64,000 bases of DNA from Cynocephalus volans (taxonomy: Eukaryota; Chordata; Mammalia; Dermoptera; Cynocephalidae): the NCBI RefSeq assembly GCF_027409185.1, contig NC_084463.1:53934907-53998906 (forward strand). Direction: 5' to 3'. The notes under the pieces were generated by a model, which was not told where the DNA came from, searched no databases, and saw nothing but the letters and a program-made list of their open reading frames with translations. The translations under genes and the position numbers were made by a program. Of the stretch, positions 22,861 through 34,189 are shown piece by piece. Each line of letters begins with the position of its first letter. The stretch's first letter is position 1.

Positions 22861-23479
22861 CATCCTCTCCTGCAAAGAAGGGGGGCCTGAGCACATTCAT
22901 CACATCTCCCTATCAAACTGTTTACAGTAGTCCCCTATAAAGGAAATAAAATTGAGATCTTCATAGAGATCTACTTTGCCTATTGCCTGCAGTGACTAAT
23001 TTAACAACCTTTTAGATGACTGGTGTACATGCAAATTCCTTGGGACCTGGCCTGCCCTAGGGGAGTTGTACTAGGTACTACCAGGAACATCACACTTGGC
23101 TTGGAGAGAAAAATGGCTCAAGTTCTCAAGACAGCCTATCTCCAGATAAGCTAAGCATATCTATCGATTATTTAGGTGAACAGGTTATGTTTTGGGTGCT
23201 TGGCCAGTTCCTGGAGGATAAACTTTCATTAAGTCATGCAGATGCAGTTTGAATGTTGCTACTTTTGTTATCAACTCCTTTAAAAATCATGAAAGGTGAA
23301 GGACTTGGTTTACAGATTGGATTCTTAAAGCAAATGTACTGCACATGGCCTGGTTTTCCAAAGCCTTTCAGTTTCAAATATTGACCTTGCAAAGGACAGG
23401 AAATTTTCCTCAGGCTATAAAATCTCTGGTGTAAGATAAAGATTTGTAACACAGCAAGGTTGCTGGCTCAAAGACAGAC

Positions 23480-23890
23480 AAGTTATTAATTGATATGTAA
23501 AGTTACCAAAAAGCTGCTGGAGGGTAAAGGAATGTTTGCTAAATCAAGCCTTTGTTAGTGGATCACTTAATTGTCTAATAGAGTGTCATCTGATTTGTTT
23601 TTACTGAATGTTACCAGCTTCTATTGTAAAAACTTGTTAAACTGTACTTAGCAAACCCCCACCTATGTCTCTTCCTGTAACTTCTTGGTCTGGAGAATAA
23701 ATGCAGGAAGAGAACCCCAATTCGTGGTTAATTTCCCAAATGGAAGAAATGCCTCACGCTTGAGGAAGTTCTGGGATATTAACCCCTTCCTGGGCCTTTC
23801 ACTGCTCAAAAGAGATGGGCTTTGAGTAATCTTTGGCAGCTCCATCATGCAGGGGAACAGGGGTGACAAATCTGTGGGAGGCAAAGCAAC
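23480..23890 (+). repeat. LTR-like segment inside the provirus
   Basis: Contains gagaataaatgcaggaagag (polyadenylation signal, 23693) and then an R-U5-like tail gggcctttcactgctcaaaa...gagtaatctttggc that resembles the U5 of the flanking LTRs. Boundaries are uncertain; it may be the 3' end of the nested element. Confidence 0.4.
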
Positions 23891-23929
23891 AGATTTATCC
23901 ATAACAGAGGACTTAATTTTAGATGAGGC

Positions 23930-24160
23930 TGGACAAATAAAAAAATTGTTTCTACAGAAATATGGGGGCCTTTGCCTAATGGTTCAGCAGGAGTTATTTT
24001 AGGAAGATCTAGTTATTTTAGTCAAAGAATTCAAATAATACCAGGACTTATTGATTCAGGCTATACTGGACAAATTAAAATTATGGTTATTAGTTTAGGA
24101 TATCATGTCATTCTCATAGGAATTCATATTGCTCAATTAATATTAATACTATTTACTACC
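23930..24160 (+). pseudogene. dUTPase-domain remnant
   Basis: The short motifs GVILGRSS and PGLIDSGYTGQIKI mark a class II retroviral dUTPase, which hydrolyses dUTP and lies upstream of protease in these viruses. A stop follows at 24202. Confidence 0.7.
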
Positions 24161-24199
24161 CCTGAACATATAAATAAAGAGAGGAACAATGGGTTTTGG

Positions 24200-24570
24200 T
24201 AGTACTAAAGCTTATTGGGTTACAAAGATAAATTATGGACAACTCCTCCTTACTCTCACCATAAATCAAAAAATAATAACAGGGTTTAATTGATTCAGAA
24301 ACATATATTACTATAATTGCTTCCAAAGATTGGATTCCCTCCTGGAAAACTTGTTCCTCTTTCATGACTGTATCTGAATTGGGAGGAACACAGACCCCAC
24401 ACCAAGGTAAATATTCTTTAAAATATATGGGACCTGAAGGAAAATTGCCATTATTGTGCCTTTCATATTGGATCTCCCTATTAGTTTATGGGGGAGAAAT
24501 TTACTTACACAATGGGATGTTTACATAGGCAATTCCCCTCCAAATTTATCATGTAGGCCACTGCCAAACT
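24200..24570 (+). pseudogene. Retroviral protease remnant
   Basis: The active-site aspartate-threonine-glycine position is altered (IDSETYI seen), and a downstream LPISLWGRNLL segment corresponds to the C-terminal part (flap to GRDLL). Frameshifted; inactive. Confidence 0.6.
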
Positions 24571-24769
24571 CCTGCTACTCAAACTACAATGGATTACTGG
24601 ACCCCCTGCTTGGGTGGAGCAATAGCCTCTTAAAGGGGAAAAATTACAACAAGCTCATCTTCTAATACAAGAACAATTACAAGCAAGACATACTGAGTGA
24701 GCCCTTATACAGTTCATGGAATACTACTATTTCTTGCATCCCCCCCAAATCAGGGAAATGAATAGTTTT

Positions 24770-24883
24770 ACATGATCTCTGACAAGTTAATGCATGAATT
24801 GTGCCAATGGGAGTATTACAACCTGGGTTCCCTAACCCAGCACTTATTCCAAGAGAACATCATCTTATTATTATAGACCTAAA

Positions 24884-24953
<70 letters not shown>

Positions 24954-24955
24954 CA

Positions 24956-24997
<42 letters not shown>

Positions 24998-25560
24998 TAT
25001 TTACCATTCCTTTACATGAGGATGATAAAGAAAAATTTGCATTTTCCCTTCCCAGCACTAATGCTGGGGCTTCTTTACAAAGATATTAATGGAAAGTTCT
25101 TCCCCAAGGAATGACCAACAGTCCTAGTATTTGTTAGGATTTTTTGGATTGTTGTTTGTGCCCTACCCAAATCGCTTTTCCTGATGCATTAATTTATCAT
25201 TATATGGATGATATTCTTGTTGCCCATACAAATTCGAATATACTGTCTCAAATCTACTTACATATCTTAACTCATACAAAAGAAATAGGGCTTCAAATAG
25301 CTCCTTAAAAAATTCAGAAAATAGAACCATGGAAATACTTAGGTTATGTTATTACACAAAGATCTATTCACCTACAATGAATTTCTTTATCTATCAAAAA
25401 TCAATTAACCCTTAATGATTTACAAAAAGTTCTTTTTTGTATTAATTGGCTTTGACCTTCTATGGGAATTCCTACATATCAGTTACAAAACTTACATTTA
25501 ATACTCTTAAAGGAGATACTGATCTCTCCTCACTACATGTCCTCTTCCCCCATGTGAAAA
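24770..25560 (+). pseudogene. Reverse transcriptase remnant
   Basis: Class II RT with stops and shifts. The YMDD motif (YHYMDDILVAHTN near 25196-25234) is intact, as is the LQPGFPNPALIP segment near 24813. The IIIDL(K) segment is cut by a long A/TA/CA microsatellite at 24882-24995. No continuous frame. Confidence 0.8.
24882..24995 (+). repeat. Compound microsatellite (A)n(TA)n(CA)n in RT
   Basis: About 19 A, then about 25 TA units, then CA units. It expands exactly where the RT codons for the first catalytic-aspartate region would continue. Length will vary between individuals. Confidence 0.9.
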
Positions 25561-25729
25561 AGGAATTCCAACAGATTGAACTTTGGTTAAGTTCATGACA
25601 GCTCGATCACATTACTCCAGAGGAACCTATTCATTTCACTGTCCTATACATGGCACATAGCCCTACTGGGCTGATATGCCAATTTCTTCTGAATACAGAA
25701 GTTGTCACCTACTTCTATTCCGATTCCTG

Positions 25730-26060
25730 ATGCTTTAACTATATTTATAGATGGCTCTAAAGTCAGATAAAGGATCTGTTATCTGACATGAACAGGGTTC
25801 TTGGAAACATTTCCTTTCTCTTCATTATAGTTCCACACAACAAGCTGAACTAGCAGCTGCTATTGCAGCTCTACATTTTCGTCATCAACCACTCAATATA
25901 GTTGCTGATTCTGATTACGTAGTTGATACTTTGCAAGTTATTCAAGATGCTTTGATTCACAATGGAAATGGTGCTAGTCTCTTTAAAATGTTTAGACAAT
26001 TACAAAAATTGATTCAATACAGAAATGATCCTTTCTTTGTAACACATATCAGATCTCAAC
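25730..26060 (+). pseudogene. RNase H remnant
   Basis: The IFIDGSK motif near 25742-25764 marks the first catalytic aspartate of retroviral RNase H; several stops follow. The final part (HNGNGASLF region) leads into integrase. Confidence 0.55.
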
Positions 26061-26069
26061 CTGGGTTGC

Positions 26070-26700
26070 TAGGTCCTCTTACAAAAGGTAATAACCAAAC
26101 TGATAAATTAGTAATGTACATAAATGCTATACAAAAAGCTATGGCTTCTCATCAATTTTTTCATCAAGGTGCTAAACACTGGTTCATTCCTTTCAAATTC
26201 CTTGCTGACAAGATCAAGAAATCATTTGTGCCTGTCCAGATTGTCAAAAAAAAAAACAATTTTCACGGGTGACATTAATCCTCATAGGTTAAAAGGAAAT
26301 GGAATTTGGCACATGGATGTTACTCATTTTGACACTTTTGGGAGACAAATATTTACATGTCACTGTAGACACTTAATTGGGATTTATCCATGCTATTACA
26401 CAAACAGGAGAAACTATAAAACATATCCAAAAACATCTTTTTTCTTCCATTACCCCTATGGGAGTTCCAACAAAATTAAAATTGATATTAGACCTGCATA
26501 CACCTCTAAAGCTTTTCAAATGTTTTATAATGTATGGAATATTAAGCATGTTACAGAAATCACTTATAACCCCACTGGCCAAGCCATTCTAGGAAGAGCT
26601 AATGGCCTTGTTAAATCACATTTACATAAAAGGTGGGGGGGAATATGCAGGGAAATTTCACACGGCAAGTACAATTAATGAAAGCATTATATACCTTAAA
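26070..26700 (+). pseudogene. Integrase remnant
   Basis: The N-terminal zinc-binding HxxxH...CxxC is partly visible (HQFFHQGAKH, then CACPDC in another frame). The catalytic core is seen as IWHMDVTHF (first Asp, near 26309) and PAYTSKAFQ; the second-Asp region and third Glu (GRANG in place of ERANG) are altered. Frameshift near 26252 in an A-run. Confidence 0.75.
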
Positions 26701-26819
26701 TTTTTTGTATTGTAATTCACAATATTTGACAGTAGTGAATCAACACTTTACCCTCCCTCCCAACCCAATGTAAGGCCTAAACCTTTGGTTTTTTATTGAC
26801 ATCCCTTACAAGGGCCACA

Positions 26820-28950
26820 ATGATTGGGCCCTGTTATTAACATGGGGAAGAGGGTATGCTTCTGTTTTGTCTTTGGGTGCCTGCTAAGGCCATTTGTCCG
26901 TATCATGCGGCACCAAATGGGACCAAATCCAATCCCCAAATTACAGAATCTGGCAGTACAGCCACCTCCAGGAATGCTGAACAAAAGGAAGTGGAAGATG
27001 GGCCATTGGCCTCTACCATGCTTTCTTCTGGACCAACTTGGGGTGATTTTAAAAAGCTTACCACACAAGCATAAAATACATGGGAAGTTGCTGGAATGCT
27101 CAAGACATCTGAAAATTTATTCTTGGCCATGCTTGCTCATGTAGCTATAAATTCCGAAGGTCCAAAGGTAACATGTCTTCTCATAATATATTGGCTCCTC
27201 TGTTTTATCCAACCTTCTGTAAGCATAACAACATTTATTGGACCCATGTCCTGAATCCTCTTGTTTTTGACTTGATTACATGGGAAGATACGAAGCCTCA
27301 TTTATCATTCAATGACACAATATACACAAGAGGAAACTGGCTCCTCCTTTCTGGCCCTTTACAAGATTGTGGAATAAATTGTAATAAAGGGGGCTATCAT
27401 AGTGGATGGCATAAACTTCTTTATGATCGGTGTTTTCTTACTGAAAAATTACCTTTATGTGTTGTAAATAATTTCACTGCTAGCCATTTCCATATCCCTT
27501 TCAACCTCAATGGTATATTGTAAAAGACCCTAATCGTGCTTTAGCTGTAAAACATCAAATATTAATTTCCACAGCAGGAGTAGGTGGAAATTCTATAATG
27601 GGCCAAACCCATCCTAAACCCAATATCCCTGTATGTTCTCATCCTTGGATTTCTATTGGAGACAGTCAAGACCTTAAATGGATTTCTTGCCACTCTACTA
27701 ATTTTACAGAAAACATAGTTTAATAATTAGACTTTAGATAATTAGGGTCCATGTGATTTATTGATATTGGATTGTAATACCACCTGGAATTATACTCTTC
27801 CTTTTAATTATTCTGGTCAGGCACCTCAATGGAATCCTGGTTTGGCGGGTCACCTTTTGAGGGTATGCTATAATCAATATTATACTCCCATAAAAATATC
27901 TATTTGGCATTTAGCCACTCCATTTTTCTCTTGTGTTATCTGACAAGGGGAATTTCAAAGAAATAAAAACTTATGTTGGATAGCTAATGATACCATTAAT
28001 TCAGTAATGATGTGCACCTCTTGACCATATATATTTGCAATTTCCTCTCAAGCACCTGTTATTTCTATCACTAATTTTACTTCTTCTAAACGGTCTTATA
28101 TTCAAGGATTCAGTATTATTCTCCCTGCCAATTCTACTTGGTTTACTCCTTGCATTACACACTTTAATATTTCTAATCTTAATATTTCTCGTGTGTTTAT
28201 ATTAGAACAAAGAGCAGAAGCATGGTTGCCAATTAATCTTGCTCATGAATGGATGGGAAATTCTGCTTTGGAAAGGATAATTTCTGCTTTGGAGCAAGTT
28301 CATCCTAAACAGCTTCCTGGTGTTCTTGTTGCTTCTATTGTAGCAGCTACTGCTACAGCTGCCACAGCTGCACCTGCTATAGTTGCTTTATCTCATCTAT
28401 CCAAACAGCACAGAAAATGAATGGATATTTTCAAAATGTAACTTCTGAACTTCTAGCACAAACAGAACAAAAAAATCTGACAGAGACTTGCCTTAGAGGC
28501 AGCAGTGTCTTGGCTTGGTGAACATCAACAAGCACTCTGGACATGAAATCAACTTAATTGTGATGCTAGATTTCATTCCTTGTGAATAACTTCTCTTCCT
28601 TTCAGTTCTTCTTGGGAGAATGTTCAAAAGTTAGTACATGGAGCTTTTCACTCTTACATGGAGATATTAATAACCTCAAAAATAAACTTCAAAGACAATG
28701 CTTCAACTCCAAAAAGAAGCTCAAAATGCCACTATTAATCATTTAAATGATTGGGCTCATTGGCTCAATCCTACCAATTGGTTTTCAGGACTTAACATCA
28801 GAATATGCATTACTGCTGGAACAGGTATATTATTTTTCCTGTGTTTTCTTGCAGTGTTGAAGGCATTATACTACCTTTTCCATAGGACTCTCTGCAGAAG
28901 CCATGATGACTCTACTACAAAAGAATCCTTAACTCTTGACTCCTGAACCT
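26820..28950 (+). pseudogene. Envelope (env) remnant, SU and TM parts
   Basis: Pieces of a class II envelope. SU fragments lie at about 27173-27520 and 27730-27943. The TM part starts near 28193 with a small-residue-rich alanine/valine hydrophobic stretch at 28333-28400. Near 28780-28870 lies a membrane-spanning segment with a short cytoplasmic tail. Stops and frameshifts at 27520, 27943, 28022 and 28420 onward break it, so no functional envelope is encoded. Confidence 0.75.
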
Positions 28951-28996
28951 GCTGCAAACATTTCTATAGATTTAACTTTTGCTTAAACAAAAAAGA

Positions 28997-29383
28997 TGTG
29001 GGAACACAGGGGCCCATTTAAAATAGGGAGTGTACATAGAGCAAGAGCCTTAAGTGCACAGAATCAGAACATTATGTGCTGAAAACAGCACATGCTGAAA
29101 ACAGTGATGATGCTCTGATTCATTAGTAGGGAATACGGAAGTCATTTCTTGCCCTGTTCACACATTCCTTTCTGTAATTCTTTTGATACTGTACTCAGCT
29201 TGTTACATGGCCAAGGTCTTGATACTACAATAAAAGAAGAGACAAACCTGAGCTGGGGGCTGCACTAACTCTCTCCTTTCTTGTGGGAGTTAGCTTGCTA
29301 TTGTCCCTCTGGGCCTCTCACTGCTTTCATATAATTGTGCTCTGAGTAATCCTTGCACCTCCGTCACTGAGAGGATAATGACA
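28997..29383 (+). repeat. 3' LTR of the class II provirus
   Basis: 387 bp from TGTGGGAACACAGGGGCCC to GAGGATAATGACA, preceded by a purine-rich tract (aaacaaaaaaga at 28985-28996) that fits a polypurine tract. It carries ctacaataaaagaagaga as polyadenylation signal. Confidence 0.9.
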
Positions 29384-30250
29384 ATCTTCAGTGTGAACGA
29401 ATACGGTAGTAATTTTGAAAAGGTAAACATGATTGAATAAAGACCTGAAAAGCTTTAAAAATGGCCTTTCTGTTACATGTGCAGCACAGACCACTCATGA
29501 GTGCAAGGCACTTCTGATCTTGTGTCCTACACTTCATGTCTGATGCCACCAGAAATATGTTATGAGTTCTGTATTTAACACACTTATGGTGGTATGAGCC
29601 CTTAGGACAGCACCACAGAGTAAATGCAAACTTTATTGGGTGGCAAATTTGTGTCTTATTTCATTAGGGATTGAGGACAACACTGATGTTTGTGTCTAAA
29701 TAGCTGATATTTGTTTTAACGTGGTTGGCTAAGTAATCACCTGGTATATATTGTGAACTGTGCAATAAAACAGAATTGTTTATATATAGTTATCTTTGGA
29801 TACCTGAAATTCATAAGCTCAGTGGCAATATGGAGTATAAGGCTGTGCAAACATGAAAGAAAACAGTGGGTAGCAGATTTGTGAAATGGGAGCTAAAGGG
29901 CCTACTTCACATAAAGCCAATCATTTTGATCTAACACTGGTTCCAGTGCAGAAGTACTGTAGTGAGAGGCATATGCGGCCATGAAATGAAGGCAAGACAG
30001 GAGACTAGATTTGAAGAAAGGGTAAGCACCCAGGATTGGTTCTTCTTAAATTAAAATATGCTTGTTTTCTCATGCGTAAATAAATGCACATCAAAGATTT
30101 GAACAATCTCTAAATCCAAGAACTTTTAGTTTTTAATGCTGTCTTTTTACTTAATGAAATTGAGCAGGTTCCCCATTTGAATGAAGCCCCCTCTCAAAGT
30201 TTTAGTGGAAGTAAGCTGTGGCCTTGGTCTCTCAAGTTAACAGTGATTCA
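29384..30250. other. Intronic DNA, unassigned
   Basis: No gene or known repeat recognised. Confidence 0.4.
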
Positions 30251-30356
30251 GGGTCTAGCCAGTTAGCTCAGGTGGTTAGAGCGTGTTGTAACACCAAGGG
30301 CAAGTGTTCAGATCCCCCTACCAGGCAGCTGTGAAAAAATAAAATAAAATAAAACT
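30251..30356 (+). repeat. CYN-type SINE monomer
   Basis: gggtctagccagttagctca to aggcagctgtgaaaaaataa with an (AAAAT)n tail. Confidence 0.9.
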
Positions 30357-30539
30357 AATATTTAGGATTTGGGAAGTGAACTCTCCAAATAAGGAGTTAG
30401 ATTTTACAACTACCAATTGAGGAAGGGAGTATAAAGAAGGCAACTGCACAAGATGGGCTGTTACCTAAGTTAGAATAACCATAGAACAGAGTCAGTAAGT
30501 TCCCCAGATAGAAGACTTTATCTCCTTTTTAAACTTCAA

Positions 30540-30985
30540 ATGCTTGATTATACATATTTGTGGTGTGCACAGTTATATTTCAATATCTGTATACAATGTG
30601 TGATGATCAAATCAGGGTAATTAGCATATTCATCAGTGCAAAAAATCATTTCTTCGTGATGAGGACACTCAATTTCCTCTCTTCTAGCCACTTGGTAACA
30701 TACAGTAAATTATTGTTGATTCCACATGCCTAGATCAATTGCACACCAATAGAAGTTATTTTCCCTATCTGTTTTTTATCCACTAACCAGTTTCTCACTA
30801 TCTCTCCTCCCCCTTCCCCTGTCCTGCCTATAGTAACTACAGTTCTGCTTTTTCCTTCTGAATGTTCAGCTTGTTATGTTTAATTTTTTTCTTGGGTCCC
30901 ACTTATAAGAACATGCAGTATTTCTGTGTCTGTGCCTCGATTATTTCATTTAACATAATTTTCTCCATTTGTGACCTTACAAGTG
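30540..30985 (-). repeat. Antisense L1 3'UTR
   Basis: The reverse complement shows the L1 3' part: acataattttctccatttgt / aagaacatgcagtatttctg on the plus strand, and the terminal gtatacaatgtgtgatgatc region. No ORF2 3' half adjoins it. Confidence 0.75.
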
Positions 30986-31811
30986 AAGTGAGTTTCTTGT
31001 GGGCAGCACATACTAGGGTCTGTTTTTTAAATCCATTCGGCCAGTCTATATCTTTTAAGTGGGGGATTCAATCCATTTACATTCAGTGTTGTTATTGAAA
31101 AGTATTGCCTTACTTCTGTCAATTTATTTATTTTTATATGGTTGCTTTTTATATCTTTTGTTTCTTTCCCCCCCCTTTTATTGTTTGTGTTTGCTGTTTG
31201 GTGGTTTTTTTGTAGTGATAAGATACAGTTTCTTATCAAAATGGTGATTATTGTTCTTTTAATTCCAGATGAAGGACTCTTCTGAGGATTTCTTGTAGGA
31301 CTGGTATTGTGGTGGTGAGTTTTTCCAGTGTTTGTCTGCAAAAGATTCTATTTCTCCTTCATTTCTGAAGGATAGCTTTGCTGAGTATAGTATTCTTGGC
31401 TGGCAGTTCTTTTGGTTTAGTACCTTGAACACATTATCCCATTCTCTCCTGATCTATAATGTTTCTGCTGAGAAATCTGCTGTTAATCTGATAGGGATTC
31501 CCTTTGAGATGACTTGATGCTTTTCTATTGCCATTTTTAGAATTCTGTCTTTGACTTTTGACAATTTGAATACAATGTGTCTCAGAGAGGACATTTTTGG
31601 GTTGAATCTGTTTGGGAATCTTTGAGGCTCTTGGATTTGGAAAGCCAAACCTATCCCAATACTTGGGAAGTTTTCATCTATTATTTTGTTAAATAGGGTT
31701 TTGATGTCTTTTTCTCTTTCTTCCCCTTTGAGGACACACATAGCTTAGATGTATATATGCTTAAGGTTGTCACATAGACCTCATAAGGTTTCCTCATTTT
31801 TAAAAAATTAT

Positions 31812-31844
<33 letters not shown>

Positions 31845-34185
31845 CCTCGATTATTTTAAAAAGCCTGTCTTCAAGTCCAGAAATTCTTTCTTCAGCTTGT
31901 TCTAGCCCTTGGTGGTTTTTTTTTTTTTTTTTTTTTTTTACTTCACTGAGTTTTTCAGGTCCAAGTTTCTGCTTTCCTCCCACCCCCCAAGATATCTATC
32001 TCTTGTTGAATTCCTCCTTCAGATTTTTGGGTTATTTTTCTGATTTCATTGTGCTATCTACCTGAAAATTTTGCATCTCATTGAGTTCCCTTAAGATTAC
32101 TGTTTGGGATTCCCTTTCAGTCATTTCATAGTTTTCCTCTTCTTCAAGGTTGGTACTAGAGAATTACTGTATTCCTCTGGGGATGACACACATATATATA
32201 TGTATATATTTTTTTATATTTCTATCTCTACATTGATGTCTGGACATCTGGGGAAGCAGGTCCTTCTTTTAATCACTATTGTGGGTCACTATGGGTAAGA
32301 TCTCTGTGGTAGCTTTCAAGGGGAAAGACTCCTTCTGATAGATGTGCTCTATAGCAACAACTGGGTAGGGTGTTTGAAGTTTGGTTTCTGGATAGACACA
32401 ATAGTGTAGTCTCCATGTGATTTCTTCAACTGTATTCAGTGTCAAAGTTGTGTGTGTGTCTCCATGGCCTAGGTGCTGGGGCACTCAGCTGTTCACTGGA
32501 GTGACAATGGGCTGGGTCATGAGGGTCATGGTGAGGACATGGGTGAGACATGCCAGTCCTTGGCTGGAGTGACCCTGAATGGGCTTGCTGGCAACTTGAG
32601 CAGACTCTTTTGTCACTGGTAGATGAACTGAGGTGTTTGGAAGCTCCTCAGCTTAAAAGGGCAACCCTAGGTGGGATTTCTTGGCGACTAGAACTTTGGA
32701 CTTTGAGGGAGACAAATGAGGTACTCAGGAGCTCCTCAGCTAGAGTGGGCAACTCAGTGGAGTTAGTAAGGCTTTGTGCTGGGCTCTGTGCCCCTAAAGG
32801 AGGTGTTGGGGCACTCTGTACGTCCACAAATGAAGTGGGCAACATAGGGCAAGGTCACTGGGGCTGAGGGGTGAACCCTCTGTCCCCAAGAGAGATGCTG
32901 GTATGCTCTGCAATTTCACCATTGATGTGGGCCACTCTGGGTGAGGGCATAGCACTTTTGGGCAAGACCATTTGGCCCCAAGATGAATGCTGGATCATTC
33001 TGCAGCTCATCAGCTGGAGTGGGTCACTATGGATAAGGTCTCTGGAGTCATGGGTGGGACCCTGTGCCCCCAAAAGAGATGCTTGGGTCCAATGCAGCTG
33101 TCCAACTGGAGTGGCCACTCTGGGTGAAGCAACAGTGGTGTGGGTGGGACCCTGTGTCCCTGAGAGATGCTGGGTCTCTGCAGCTCCTAGCCAGCATGGA
33201 CCACTCTGGGCAAGGTCGCTGTAATCATGGTAGAACTCTGTGACCACAAGACAGGCACTGGGTCATTCTGAAACTCCTCAGTGGGGGTAGGCTGTTCCAC
33301 GCAAGGTTGCTGGGGCTGTGGGCAGGCTGCTGTGACCCCCAAGAGAAATGCTGGGTTGCTCTGCAGTCTACAACAGGGTAAGGTAGGCATGAGTGGTACT
33401 GGAGCTGCAGGTAGAGCTCTGTGCCTCCATGAGGGGAATGCAGACTGTCCATAACTTCCACACAAGAGTGTGTGGCTCTGGGCAGGACTGCTGGGACTGA
33501 GGAGGGACACAGCACCATTGTGAGATGCACAGATGCTTCACTGAGGAGAGCAGCATGGCCACCAGTGACAGAAGACTCTGACTGGTTGGGTCTCAGGCTC
33601 TGAAAAGTTTGCAACCCTGTTCCCTTAAGAAGATTCTGACTTTCTCTGCAGCCCTCTCTGTGGTGGTACACAGACCTGCACACACTCACTGGTACTTCAG
33701 GTGTGGGTCTGTACCCTCAAGAGAGTCACGCAAGGCCTCTACAGCTTCCCCACTGGGGTGTGCAGATCTGTGCAGGTCCAGTGGAGCCATAGAGTAACTC
33801 AGCATGGTTGTGAAAGTTGCAACAGTGCTTTATTGAAAAGGGTGGGGCCACCAGTAATGGCAGAAAGCCTGGCTGGTTGGCTGTCAGGCTCTGCAAAGTG
33901 TGCACACTGACCCCGTCTGTCTTAAGGGTCACCCCTTGCTGCACAGGACCACCTCTTTCCAGAGTGCAAGATGCCACATGGACTCAGATGCCTGCAACCT
34001 GGCATGATGATGGGTTTCAGGGCTGTAGAAACACTGTGCCTATGGTTCCCAGGGCAAAATGCCCAAACATGCTGGCTTCATTCCCAAAATGGCAACTGCA
34101 GCAGCAGCCTGGGACCAGGCCAGGGGTGCAGGTGGGGTTCTGGTGACTCACTGTAAAACTCCCTCCCTGGATCAATGCAGTCTCT
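30986..34185 (-). repeat. L1 5' half: 5'UTR, ORF1 remnant, ORF2 start (inverted)
   Basis: Minus-strand L1. From right to left: a GC-rich 5'UTR (32480-34185) with about 90-bp tandem units, a broken ORF1 (about 31330-32100; coiled-coil-like lysine/glutamate-rich part and the RNA-binding-like part ending near 31454), and the ORF2 N-terminus (31027-31120, TLNVNGLNPPLKRYRLAEW) which stops near 30990. Frameshifts at homopolymers (31820-31840, 31918-31940). It directly abuts a plus-strand L1 3' half at 34190. Confidence 0.8.
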
Positions 34186-34189
34186 TGGG

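Larger units (their letters stand above)
20454..29383 (+). mobile_element. Decayed betaretrovirus-like endogenous provirus
   Basis: Full-length layout, LTR - leader - gag remnant - dUTPase/protease - RT - RNase H - integrase - env - LTR, but every gene carries stops and frameshifts; no complete viral protein is encoded. Class II assignment rests on a dUTPase ahead of protease, a gag major-homology-like segment, and an integrase core typical of ERVK-type viruses. It sits antisense inside the large intron of the zinc-finger gene, the usual tolerated orientation. It is interrupted by a fragment of a different retrovirus (about 22605-23890) and by a compound microsatellite (24882-24995). Confidence 0.88.

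Noticed and set aside
23234-23452. CCHC-knuckle-like GFGKPGHVQYIC on the minus strand inside the provirus, suggesting an inverted gag segment
   Set aside because: The first cysteine pair is missing and neighbouring sequence gives no other gag similarity on that strand; likely chance.
20454-29383. Possibility that the provirus encodes an intact protein
   Set aside because: Stops or frameshifts occur in gag, protease, RT, RNase H, integrase and env; the longest viral-like frames are under 190 codons.
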